A DNA stretch of 64,000 bases from Apium graveolens (Eukaryota > Streptophyta > Magnoliopsida > Apiales > Apiaceae). The notes beneath the pieces are model-generated. The model did not search any database. It had not been told where the DNA came from and saw only the letters and a list, made by a program, of their open reading frames with translations. Both the position numbers and the translations under genes were made by a program. Positions 34,188 through 45,700 of the stretch are shown here, one piece after another (the stretch's first letter is position 1; every line of letters starts with the position of its first letter). The stretch lies in contig NC_133656.1 in the NCBI RefSeq assembly GCF_009905375.1, forward strand, positions 235,423,111 to 235,487,110. Direction: 5' to 3'.

Positions 34188-36338
34188 GGAAGGTTTGAAA
34201 ATGAAAATAACATGCTAAAATTGAACTTTGGTATTTATGCACAACACACGACTGTTGATTTTGTTTTACAGAGCATGCTAGTTTTGATATCCAGTTTATA
34301 CATATTTTACTTGTTTCTAACAAGTTATGAATTCAGTTTCTATAACTGTTTTGTCATAAATCATTTTACTTGTTATTCATATAGTGGTACTGTTGAGCAA
34401 TTGATTGCTCACCCTTACAGAATATTTATATATGTATTGCAGATGCCTAGGAGATTCTTCCGCGATAGTCAGGGCAGATTTCCAGTTTCTTCCGTGTCAG
34501 GCTCATCTGAGGTGGTTGTGTTGGACCAAAGATGGTCTATTGAGTTATTGTATTAAGTTAGTCGCGTCAGGATGGTTTGTTGTAAGACGGATTTGTTATA
34601 GTTGTAACTTAATTCATACTTAAACCTGGAAAATGTCTTGTTAAAGGGGTCGTGGTTACGTATAATTAATGATTTGGATTATATTATGTTTATTGTTGTT
34701 GGTGGTGACGTCAACTCATGACCCCGAGGTTGAGGCCGTCACAGTAGTGCTTCACCAAAAAGACGAAAAACTTTGATTTGAGCCTTGTAGACTTCAATGA
34801 ATGCATCATATACTTCCCGTGGAGTGAGGGTCTTGGTATTACTCTCTAAAATGGTGACATATTCCTCTCTAAACCTTTACAAGACCTCATCCATTTCCAA
34901 AGTAAAGTCCTTAGAGAACCAAGCATCCATATTATCATCCTGCTCGACTTCGTTCACTATCTTCTGCTTTTGCTTCTCAACATTTTCATTATAGGATAGC
35001 AGAATGATTTGACAGCCTTGATTGGACACATCTGTAATGAGCAGGTGTTGTGTGATATTGGCAAGTCCAGAAAGTTGTTCAACCAGAAGGTCATCCATGG
35101 TGTTTATTTGGGATTGAGCATTCTCTAGTCAGTGTTGAATTAGGTGAGAGGATTGTTGTGTGGGGTTGGATGTTGAAGGAATGTTTGTAGGGTTTGAGGT
35201 GGAGGGTTGGGGTTCTTGAACATCACCTGTGACAGAAGCCACAATTGGACTCATAGTAGAAAATGTGGTTGTGACAGTGTGTTGTTCACCAACCATGGGA
35301 ACCTCCAATTGAATTGGAGGGGATTTGATCAGGTTACTGTCATGTACCATTGCCTCAAACCCTTGCTCATTTTGTATTGAGCTTGCACTTGAATGTGCTA
35401 AACCAGCTCAATTATGAGTGCAATTTCAACCGGGGGTTTTAGGGGAGTGGTTCCTGTAAAAGAAACCTACAATTGAAATAAAGAGGATTTAGATAGCTCC
35501 CCATCAGGAGTAGTACCCTCAAACCTTACAACATGTTGAACTGGTTAATTTTATCAAATTATTGAGCAATATATTTTTTAAATATTATAAAATGCATTGA
35601 ATCAAATGCTACAATATAGTACAAATATAACTTTTATTTGATTAATCCAAAATATTAAAATAATTCAAATATTTGTACAATATAATCCTGATCAATGAAT
35701 ATTGCTTATCTAAAAGATTTTTTTAAAAATCTAGTTTTTTAAAGTGAAAAATGAAAAATAAATCAATTCAATATATCATCGTAATTTTAAGAAATCTCGT
35801 GAGATCTCATATCAAATTTTGAATGTTTTTGAAATCGGGACAAGTCCCTATAATAATATTGCGCTAACAGTGAAGTTAGTAATTTTAATACAAATAATTA
35901 GTTGACTTGATCCTATAAAAACCTCAAACACATTAATTTATATTAATATAATATATTAAAAAAAATCACATTATTGGTAAAATATTCTCGTTGAGCTTAT
36001 AATTTAAATTACTAAACGTAGAATGTGACGATATTTTTTGGACAGGTCATGAAGTTTAATTTCGAGTATTTTTTTTAACAATGGGTCAAGTTTTGATTTC
36101 AAATTCGGAATAAATTAAAATGCATTGACTCATTATAATTGCGAACTTCTCTAAATATGTAATACCGATATAGATTATTTATATATAAGCGATTTTATTT
36201 TCAATATTTTCTTTAAAAATTTTATATGTACATTTTAATTACTTTTTATAATTAAAAATATGTTAAAAATATATGAGATATATTTTTAAACTAAAAAAAT
36301 GATTAATAAATAAGATAATGATCCATTTATGCACTATG

Positions 36339-36552
36339 CCTAACTATATATCTGGAATTCAATTCTTTAAAATTATCTGTACAAATATTCAAGTGACTAT
36401 TTTATTTTGCGGAATTCAAGTAACTATCTTTAAACTTAATTAAAACCTAACTATATATCTGGAATTCAATTCTTTAAAATTATCTGTACAAATATTCAAG
36501 TGACTATTTTATTTTGCGGAATTCAAGTAACTATCTTTAAACTTAATTAAAA
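36339..36552. repeat. Perfect 107-bp tandem duplication
   Basis: 36339-36445 and 36446-36552 appear identical over the whole unit (starts CCTAACTATATATCTGG, ends CTTAATTAAAA). Identity implies a very recent duplication or an assembly artefact. Confidence 0.9.
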
Positions 36553-36569
36553 TATTAATTTAACACATT

Positions 36570-36700
36570 TATATATTATGTGTATGGTAAAAAACACATG
36601 TGACAGTATGATGTGCTTGCATGAGGTTGTATAGGTGAATGAAATATCTCGAGTTCGATTCCCACAAACCACGTCTTTTATATAAATATTAAAAACAAAT
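36570..36700 (+). mobile_element. SINE copy 1 (same family as 51690-51826)
   Basis: Shares about 130 bases with the minus strand of 51690-51826, including CACATGTGACA, a decayed A box and the B-box GAGTTCGATTCCC (36650-36662), then an AT-rich tail. Two dispersed copies with internal pol III boxes indicate a tRNA-derived SINE family. Confidence 0.75.
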
Positions 36701-36782
36701 TGGTCAATTCAATGAAACTTTTTAATCTGAGAAATATTATCACCTTGTTATTCTATTATATGTAAAAAATATGTGATTACAA

Positions 36783-36945
36783 TTCATGAAAAATCATTAC
36801 AAAAAGTATAACATTATCCATGACAATTCATGACAAAAAGTATATCATTATATGTAGAAGATATGTTATTACAATCCATGGCAATTCATGACAAAAAGTA
36901 TAGTATTATCCATGGAAATTCATGACAAAAAGTATAGCATATAAT
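36783..36945. repeat. Minisatellite of CATGACAAAAAGTATA units
   Basis: Four irregularly spaced copies of AATTCATGACAAAAAGTATA-like sequence alternate with TCATTATCCATG. Simple tandem expansion in AT-rich DNA. Confidence 0.7.
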
Positions 36946-37605
36946 GTAACTGATAGCTACCTCTGTTGTTTTTCCAGGAACTGACATATATTAACATATC
37001 TTACATTTTTGAACAGAAAGAAATTATCTATTATCATCAAATACTAATGGTAAATATTGATTGAGTAAACACTAGTGACGAAGTGCTAATGACAAACACT
37101 GACGACATGTATGTTGATGATAAATTTTGAACTCTTTTTCTAACATCATCAACTATATCTAGCAGAGTTTTCCTTGTATTTGAGTTGAGTTTATTTATCT
37201 TTATCGGTTTTAAAAAATGGGACATAAAATGTTAGTACCAAAATATTTCGATGTTGTTATACACCCAATTGTGGCCAGCTCAAATATTATTAGTAAGAAA
37301 GTATTAGTAACATGACTTCCTCGAATCATTTTATTTTTTGTCAAAAGTTGATTTTGTTTATGCCTAAAATACATATCATTTCTTATACCGACGAACCTAT
37401 AGTATAATTTCGGATACAATCAAGTCAAATAGGTATGATTTTGTGTATAAAGAGTTTTATCAGATTTAACTCAAATTTATAATTAACTAGGCATTTGAAT
37501 TCAGACCTACTCAAATTAAGATTATCGGGTATCGCAACATGCATGATTTAATACAACAAAGAATGGTGTAATTGGCTCATCTATCTCTCATATATATATA
37601 TATAT

Positions 37606-38211
37606 TGTTGGACTTGCTGAGCAGGCCTAACTCCATATTAGTATGATATTGTCCGCTCTGGGCGAAGCCCGTACGAGTTTGTTTTTGGGTTACTCCCGAA
37701 AGGCCTCATACTAATTGGAGTTGCATGGCTGCTTATATTCTAGCAAACTGTCCCTCCCACAAACGATGTGGGATAATTCCTAACAATCTCCCTCTTCACA
37801 CATCGGGCCCGACACCTGTCGATTTTGCCTCCTTCAGTGTGATCAGGCTCCCCCTCGACCCATACTGAAAGTCCATTTGGCTATCTGCTCCCCTAGGCCC
37901 ATACTAGAAGACCCGTATGCCTTTTCCTTGAGCCCATTATGGGACAAGCCCATCTGCCTCTTCCTAGGTCACTTCTAGAGTCCATCTGAGATTGTTATGG
38001 ACCGTTTACAACCTGAAGCTCTGATACCACTTGTTGGGCTTGCTGAGCAGACCTAACTCCATATTAGTATGACATTGTCCGCTCTGGGCGAAGTCCACAC
38101 GAGTTTGTTTTTGGGTTACTCCCAAAAGTCCCCATACTAATTGGAATTGTCTGGCTGCTTATATTCTAGCAAATTACCCCTCCCACAAACGATGTGGGAT
38201 AATTCATAATA
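37606..38211 (-). mobile_element. TRIM (terminal-repeat retrotransposon in miniature)
   Basis: Two ~180-base direct repeats (37606-37785 and 38032-38211) bracket a 246-base interior without coding capacity. Next to the right-hand repeat is GCTCTGATACCA (38018-38029), the reverse complement of a tRNA-Met primer site, so the element reads on the minus strand. A purine run (minus-strand GAAGAGGGAGATT) adjoins the other repeat. It sits in a (TA)n tract. LTR ends are TGTT...AACA, the right one decayed. Such elements move using enzymes of other retrotransposons. Confidence 0.88.
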
Positions 38212-40489
38212 TATTATATATATATTATATATATATATAACAAGGGGTTTTAATGATCAATTTAATTAACTAGCGTAAAAGCACGTGCAAGGCACGAGCC
38301 TGTATTTATATTAAAATATTATCTCGAATGAACTTGTGTCTATAAGAAATTAATCTCTGAATTCGTTAAATGATCATTTTAACTTTATTTTATATTCATA
38401 CAACAATTACGTAATAGTGAATAATAAATTTCCATAAATTTAATTACATTTCATAAAAAATTAAATAAATTAATATGCAATGAAAATGAGATGACATAAA
38501 GGTCATCACTGTATTTTCTATTTTTTTCCTTTTAGAACATATAAACAACTTAAGTGGTGAAAACTTATTTTTATCATAAAGTTCGATTCTCGCTCACCCC
38601 CGATAATTTTGATATTAGATGCTTAGTTTAAGGTAGATAAACCTCTAATTACTAAAAAAAATTAAAACTATACTATTATAATAAAAACAATTATAGTTTG
38701 TTTATAGGGATATGCATCAGGTCACTTTTAGTGAGATCAGGAAGTGCTATCTGATCCCCAAATCTACTCTGCACCCCGAATGAAAATTTTATTCCTTTCC
38801 AATCCTCACCCGAATGGGGAATCCTACGGGAATTCTGGATATAACTAAAAATAATAATCATGTATTTTTATTTTGTTTTTAAAAAATAATCTACTAATTC
38901 GTATTATACAAACACATCAGTATTATCTCATATTTTTAAAATCAAATCATATTAAAATTGATTTAGAATATAAAGAAATGATAAATTAAAAATCAGACAA
39001 ATATTTTAAATAATAATGCTAAAAAATGATCAACAAAATTATAGATTATTTTAAGAATAAAATAATATTTTATCAATAATTAATTTAATGTAATATATAA
39101 ATATGTTATTATGTAAAGATACATACATATAATTGGGGTCGGGGAAATGTGGCGGGGAGACACTAATGTTAGACTCCGCTCGATCCCCGAAATTTTATAA
39201 AACATTTTTTGTTGCTAGGCACGCCCTCGAGAACTTCTCGAAATCCCTAACCCGAACAGGCTGGGATCGATCAGAGTTAGGAGGGACAACGTTAATTCAC
39301 ATACCCATTTATTTCGTTGAGATTAAAAAAAATGAAGAGCGAAAAAGAGAGAGCAGAATCGTTACCAATTCGTCTTAGTTCCCAATTGTTAACACTTGGG
39401 TTGACCGGGTAAATTAATAAGAGTGTAAAATATTTTAGAACAAATAAAAAACTAACATTATCTCTCACAAGATAATAACAAATGAAGGACACTAAGAAAA
39501 ATATAATGATAAAAAACAAATTTTCCAAAATGAGGGTGTAAAAATGAATATTGTCTAATTTAATTAAACTTTCAACACTAATTTTCTTATTTTTGAAATA
39601 TACTTAATAACAAGTAATAAAATGCACTACATTTAATATATTATTTATATTAAATCAAATATTAGTATTTTATTTTTCTGTGTCACTGCTCGACTAATCC
39701 AATTCATTGTTCTAAAACTCGAACGTCTGAGCCAAGATATCGACCGAGTACACATAGTTGAACTTATTCACGAGCTGATTTTTCTCTAGTCGAATGAAAC
39801 CCGATTTTAAGTCTAGATCGGGCCAAACTTGTATCTACTCGGATTAAATATTAAGAAATCTAAAATAAATAGAAGGTAAAAAAATATTGAAACAACACAA
39901 TTACCTAATTATTTAAGAGTCTTACAAAATTTACTTACTCATCTCGCTGTGTAATCTATATATGCTCAATTTTGTATAAAATTAACATTTTTACCTCCGT
40001 AATGAATTATAATTAATATATTTTGGTTATCTTGGAGTATGAATATAATAATGATAAGAATAAGAGTAATGCCTATTATTTCGATTGGTTTTATCTTTAA
40101 AAATAATATATACTTTTTTATATGATACATATCCATACTAAGGGGTATCTCCAATCACATCTTTATATAGCATATTATTCCATATCTTACTTTTTATATG
40201 AAGTTACGAGGCTTCAACGATAAATTGCCATATCTTTATGAACAAAAAAAAGCACTGTGCAACTCCAAATTTGGAGTTACACTGTAGATATGAAGATTTT
40301 GTTATATAATAAACTCTCTCACATATTTCTATATCATGTAGGTACCACTCTCTGTATTTTAAAATTATATAATTATTGTACATAGTGATTAAGTAAATTT
40401 AGAGTAAAGTTTGAAGTAATGATTGGAGATGAAATGGTAATACAAGTAAAAAAAGGTGAAATTCGACGATAAAGTTATTTTAAAATAGA

Positions 40490-40675
40490 GGAATAATTGG
40501 AGATATCCTAATGAATTATTTTTAAAATTAAAATTTTAATATATTTAATTTTTTAGATTTGAGGACTTATTCCAAGTACTCCCGGATTAAACCGAATTTC
40601 AATATGATTTTTTGAAAACAAATCCAAAAAAAATATAATAATGTTTAATTTTATAAAATATATTTTAAAACATAA

Positions 40676-40710
<35 letters not shown>

Positions 40711-41820
40711 GTGTGTGTCTGACTACAAAATTTAAATCGTAGCTATATAATTGTATAAATTATCATTTTATTTACTCAAAAGTTAAAATTTAAAATAAGA
40801 ACAATTTTTTTTTTTAAAAAATAAAACTTTTAAAATAAAATCAAAATTCATTATAGCACCATGGTTCGCAGATAAATTTAGTCACAAGTTTGATTCTCCA
40901 TACCAACACAATTTCAATATATTTTTTGCTTAAATAACATAGTGATGAAAATTATGAAATTTTAGAATAAAAGTACAAAAACTTAAAAAGCTTACTCACA
41001 TAAATAATATGAACCAATATTTTATTCACTCAAAAGTTAAAGTAATAAAAATTGAATTTGATAAAAGGAGAGGAAATTATTTATCTAATAAGAATTGTAA
41101 TTTGCACTAAAAAGGTTATGTAGCAATAATGATACTGACATTAAATTTTTAAGTAGGAGATACGGGGATTCAATTCTTATTGGATACACTAGTTCTAATT
41201 ATTTTAACAAAAATTATGTAAGTATGACATTTTTATATTTTTTCAAGATAAAAAGTCAAAATCGTAATTTTACGGCCATTAAAATGGCACTTGGAGATGG
41301 CCTAATGAATTACTTTTTAAAATTAACTTTTCAATATATTTAATTTGTTTGATCTGATTATTCATTCCAAGTATTTTCTGGGTTAAATCGAATAGTTTTG
41401 ACCCGATAAGCACACAAATCAAACTGAATTAAATGAAATTATGATTTTTTGAAAATAAGTCAAAAAAGTATAAAAAGAATTTAATTTTATAATATATATC
41501 ATAACAATCACAACATAATTGATGTATATATATGTGTGTGTTTGTCTAATAATAAAATTTACATTGCAGCTATATAATTGTATAAACTAATATTTTGTCC
41601 ACTCAAAAGTTAAAATAATAAAAAGTAAAATTTGATAAAAGGAGAGGATATGACTTATCTAATAAGAATTTTAGTTTGCATTCAAAAAGTTATGTAGCGT
41701 GATGGCAGTGACATGAAATTTGTGAGGGTTTGATTTTTATGGGATACTTCAAATTTATTCATTTTTAACAAAAAATGTATAAGAATGACATTTTTATAAT
41801 TTTTTAAAATATAAGGGCAA
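40490..41820. repeat. Diverged ~0.8-kb tandem duplication
   Basis: Matching segments recur in order: CCTAATGAATTA at 40507 and 41300; GCTATATAATTGTATAAA at about 40742 and 41569; ACTCAAAAGTTAAA at about 41026 and 41599, followed by GATAAAAGGAGAGGA in both. The first copy holds about 250 extra bases. Divergence is high, so the event is old. Confidence 0.65.
40680..40718. repeat. (TA)n(GT)n microsatellite
   Basis: A pure TA run of about 26 bases is followed by a short GT run. A simple-sequence repeat with no evident function. Confidence 0.85.
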
Positions 41821-42130
41821 TTACTTTTTTTATTTTTGGTTCACATATAATATATAATATATAGTAAGGATCCTACTAGTAATCAATTGCCTATATATAA
41901 ACCCTACTTCAATCGAGATCCAAAGTATCCAAGGTAATATTAAATATTAGATTAAATTTTATCATGAAATCGACAAGACAAGCTTACGATAAATAAGAAA
42001 AAAAACATTAGGCATACAACGTTAGGGGCACAGTGACAGTCTCACCCAAATTTGCACACGCGCACGTGCCATGCTGAGGGAAGTTTAAATACAAGTTGTA
42101 AATGCACACTCTCCTTCTACTAATATTCTA

Positions 42131-42640
42131 CTCCCGCCGTCTCATATTACGTGACTTCTTTAAATTTATTTCGTTTAAATTGACTTAAGTTTAACTGAAG
42201 TTTATTAATAATTTATAATTGAAAAAAATAAAAAAATTACATCACCGGATTAAAATATACTTTAATATATAATTTTTAGTTTTTTAAAATAATACTAGCA
42301 TAAAATCCCGTGCGATGCCATGTGGTCGTAATTTAATAGAATAAATAGATTATTTCTAGTAGTTTAGCAGATATGTAACACTATTATTTATATCTTTTAA
42401 TAATACGATAAGTTGTATTCGTAGTTTAGTAGGACAAGTATACTATATTTAGTAGTAGTTTAATAATTTAGTAGTTTATTAGATATATAACACTATTTAT
42501 CTATTTTTGTAATAATTAAATTAGAGAATTATCGTTGAACCAAATTATTATAATATAATATAAATACGAGTAATGTTTAATCGTTGGTCAAAAGTTGGTC
42601 AATTTGACTTCTGAAAGGAAATATGACACAAATGACGGAG
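42131..42640. mobile_element. Stowaway-like (Tc1/mariner) MITE just upstream of aldehyde oxidase
   Basis: Starts CTCCCGCCGTCTCATATTACG and ends ATATGACACAAATGACGGAG, imperfect inverted ends of Stowaway type, flanked by TA on both sides (42129-42130 and 42641-42642). It ends 110 bases before the aldehyde oxidase start codon, so it probably forms part of that promoter or leader. An internal segment near 42293 looks like a nested insertion. Confidence 0.7.
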
Positions 42641-42749
42641 TATTCTATTCTACCTACCGTTCCTACTCTTTAACTAACCTCTTTGCCCTGGAGGTTATTA
42701 TTATTAATATGACTAGGTGACTACTGCTGTGTAGATTATAGTACTTGAC

Positions 42750-45700
42750 ATGGAAACAGTTGGAGGAAGTAGAACTAGTAGTAGTACTAGAACTAATAAA
42801 GATAAAGATGATGATGATGTTGTTTTTGCAGTAAATGGGAAAAGATACGAGGTTTCGTGTGAGGCCTCTACAACTCTACTTGAATTCTTGCGTTGTCATA
42901 CTCCTTTCAAGAGTGTCAAGCTCAGTTGTGGTGAAGGTTCTCTTCTCTTCTCTTCTCACTTTCCTTTTTCTTTTATTTGATTCAAGTTTGGAGGAGTCTC
43001 TAATCCCTTATTATGTATCAATCTCTATTCCTACTTCAATTGCTGATTTTAATTTTAATTCTTGTGAAACCATCCCATCCCAAGGTTCATAAATTTGGAA
43101 TCTGTGCTACTAATCATGATTTTCTTGCTTTGATTTTCTTTTGGTTGATTGGATGTCCAAGTTTGCAATTAACTTTATCTTTAGTCCTCATTGTGCAAGT
43201 AGAATCTTAAATTTCTTATCTTTCTTCTTGGTTTTTGTTAAATCTGTCATCTTTATTCCTTGTATTTTTTTGCAAGTGGATTCCTAATCTTTATTCCTTG
43301 TTTTTGCAAGTGGATTCCTAATTTTTCATCTTTATTCCTGGTTTTGCAAATTTGTTAATAAATTTTATATCTTTATCCAATATTATTGTTTATATCTTTG
43401 TTGTTTTGCAACATAAAGTGCTTTTATTTCTCGGTCATAAATAGCATAAATTTGTAATTTTATTTATCGGTCATAAATAGCATAAATTGACTGTTTAGGT
43501 TTAGCAGATGGTAAAAATACAATCTTTATGTTATTGGATTAACAGATAAATGTTGATTTCTTACAATTGCAGGTGGTTGTGGTGCGTGTGTTGTTTTACT
43601 GTCAAATTATGACCCTGTGCTTAAGACAGTAAAAAGTTACACTGTGAGTTCATGTCTTACCCTTGTTCACAGCGTGGATTATTGTTCGATTACAACAACT
43701 GAAGGACTTGGAAATAGCAGGGATGGTTTTCACCCAATTCATGAAAGATTTTCTGGTTTCCATGCTTCCCAATGTGGTTTCTGCACGCCCGGAATGTGTG
43801 TTTCACTGTTCTCAGCGCTTGTCAATGCCGAAGAAGAGAAGCAGAGGCCGGATCCCCCCCCAGGATTTTCAAAACTCACTGTTTTGGAAGCTGAAAAGGC
43901 TATATCAGGGAATCTCTGTAGATGTACTGGATATCGACCTATTGCAGATGCTTGTAAAAGTTTTGCTGCTGATGTTGATCTGGAGGATTTGGGAATTAAT
44001 TCCTTCTGGAGAAAGGGAGAGAGTAATGGAGATAAACTTAGTAAATTACCTTTTTATAATCCGAAAGATGATGTTTGTACATATCCCAAATTCTTGAAAA
44101 GTGAATTGGAGTCTGCAATGTATTTGAACCCTCATAAAAAATCGTGGTACAATCCTCTTACTCTTGAAGAGCTCCAGAATTTCACTGACCTGAAATTGTC
44201 TACAACTCCAACTAAGTTAGTTGCTGGCAACACAGGAATTGGTTATTACAAGGAACTTAATCAGTATGAAAATTACATTAACTTGAGGAATGTCTCTGAG
44301 CTTTCATCAATTAGTAGAGATGAGACGGGGATAGTAATTGGAGCAGCTGTCACAATATCGAAAGCTATCTCAGCTTTGAAGGAGAAAGTAGAAGATGGCT
44401 TGTGTTCAGATAAGGAATTGATATTCACAAAAATTGCTGAGCATATGGAGAAGATTGCTTCAGAGCCTGTTCGTAACTTAGCTAGTGTAGGGGGAAATGT
44501 GGTTATGGCACAAAGAAATTATTTCCCATCAGACATTGTCACAGTACTTCTTGCTGTAAGTTCCACAGTGGATTTACTAATAGATAGAAAACGTCAAATT
44601 CTTTCATTGGAAGATTTTCTGTCAAAGCCACCATTGGATCATAGAGGGGTGCTTTTGAGTATCAAAATTCCCTTTTCGAGCTCATTTAGAAGTACCTTCA
44701 CTACTGAAAGTAGTAAGTTGGTGTTTGAAACTTATCGCGCTGCTCCAAGGCCGCTTGGAAATGCACTACCTTACCTAAATGCTGCATTTTTAGCATTTAT
44801 TTCACAAAGTAGAATTGGAGTTGTCATTAATAAGATTCAGTTGGTTTTTGGTGCTTTTGGAGCTAAACATGCCAGGAGAGCTAGGGAGGCTGAAGAATAC
44901 CTAGCTGGTAAAATTATAAGTTTGAATGTTCTTTACGAAGCTATTAACATAATTAGAGCCACTGTGATATCTGAAGACGGAACTTCAGATGCTATGTACC
45001 GAACAAGCTTGGTTGTCAGTTATCTTTTTGAGTATCTTTATCCCTTGTTTAATGGCGTTGTTTTGGTTTCCAATGGTTTGTCTACTCAGAACTATGCTAA
45101 CAACTTAGCAGATGGAGACAACCTGTCAAAAGATGCTACAAAACCAGCACTATTGTTGTCTGGGAAGCAGCTGGTGAAAACAAGCAGAGAGTACTATCCG
45201 GTTGGTCAACCAATTGTTAAATCTGGCGCTTCTATTCAAGCTTCTGGTTAGTTACGCCTCTTCAGTATCGTTATTATGTTTTATACCTGATGCACATTAG
45301 TGTGGTGAATTCATTCAAGAAATGTAATAACTTTCCTGCCATTTTGTTTGGAAGTCGTTATAATATTGTAAGGATTGTATCAGGTCATTCATATTTGGAT
45401 AGAACACATCTTTCTGACAGTTGTTTACTTTCTCAATAAATAGGCGAAGCTATTTATGTAGATGACATTCCTTCACCGTCAAACTGCCTTCACGGTGCAT
45501 TTATCTATAGCACAAAGCCTTTGGCAAGGGTTCAGAATGTCCGATTCAAGGATAGGTCACTACCAGATGGAGTAACTGCTGTTATAACTTATAAGGATAT
45601 TCCAAGTGGAGGGGAGAATATAGGTTCCAAAACCATATTTGGTACAGAACCACTGTTTGCTGATGATATTACAAGCTGTGCTGGCCAGTGTCTTGCTCTT

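Larger units (their letters stand above)
31056..34743 (+). mobile_element. Solo LTR, 3.7 kb, with 5-bp target duplication
   Basis: Begins TGTAATATTTGGG and ends GAGGCCGTCACA, and is flanked on both sides by GTAGT (31051-31055 and 34744-34748), a perfect 5-bp target-site duplication. It contains a promoter-like TATAAATAG at 31715, no polymerase reading frames and no second LTR copy. It is therefore best read as a solo LTR left by recombination. The size and the ending fit a Ty3/gypsy element, perhaps the Tekay/Del chromovirus group (inference). Orientation is inferred from the TATA box. Confidence 0.82.
28504..35350 (-). pseudogene. Decayed Copia-related retroelement reading frames
   Basis: On the minus strand, 35350 to 34744 continues at 31055 down to about 28770 as a broken, retroelement-like reading frame with Ser/Thr/Pro-rich, Lys/Glu-rich and coiled-coil segments (for example LQIQSLQQQVSTLQDSSDSL near 30650 and VETAIFEQISNDIKAKG near 28940). 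It is followed by a Copia protease fragment (28752-28504; IIDSEYSKHMTGDK then NLLSVSQF) whose DSG active-site motif reads DSE. No integrase, reverse transcriptase or classical Copia Gag domain was recognised. Stops and frameshifts are scattered through it. A solo LTR splits it, and removing that insertion leaves the frame open across the join. Confidence 0.7.
35400..37605. other. AT-rich non-coding DNA with small repeats
   Basis: No gene was recognised. It contains a perfect 107-base tandem duplication, a SINE copy and a minisatellite, each listed separately. Confidence 0.6.
38212..42128. other. AT-rich non-coding DNA
   Basis: No gene was recognised. It contains scattered decayed repeats, (TA)n runs and a diverged tandem duplication (40490-41820). 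A G/C-richer patch at 39130-39290 has GGGGTCGGGGAAATG and GATCCCCGA arms, possibly an old MITE. A short segment at 38266 (ACTAGCGTAAAAGCACGTGC) resembles one inside the MITE at 42131. Confidence 0.5.

Noticed and set aside
34212..34556. A 114-codon plus-strand frame in the solo LTR
   Set aside because: No homology recognised. It sits within LTR sequence bounded by a perfect target duplication.
31056..34743. A full-length non-autonomous retrotransposon instead of a solo LTR
   Set aside because: No second copy of the left end occurs inside, and no primer site or polypurine tract was found.
37037..37419. Two overlapping minus-strand frames of 62 and 69 codons
   Set aside because: AT-driven composition, no domain and no conserved neighbour.
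39130..39378. A possible small gene in a GC-richer patch (81 codons)
   Set aside because: The patch has inverted GGGG/CCCC arms and looks like old repeat DNA; the frame has no domain.
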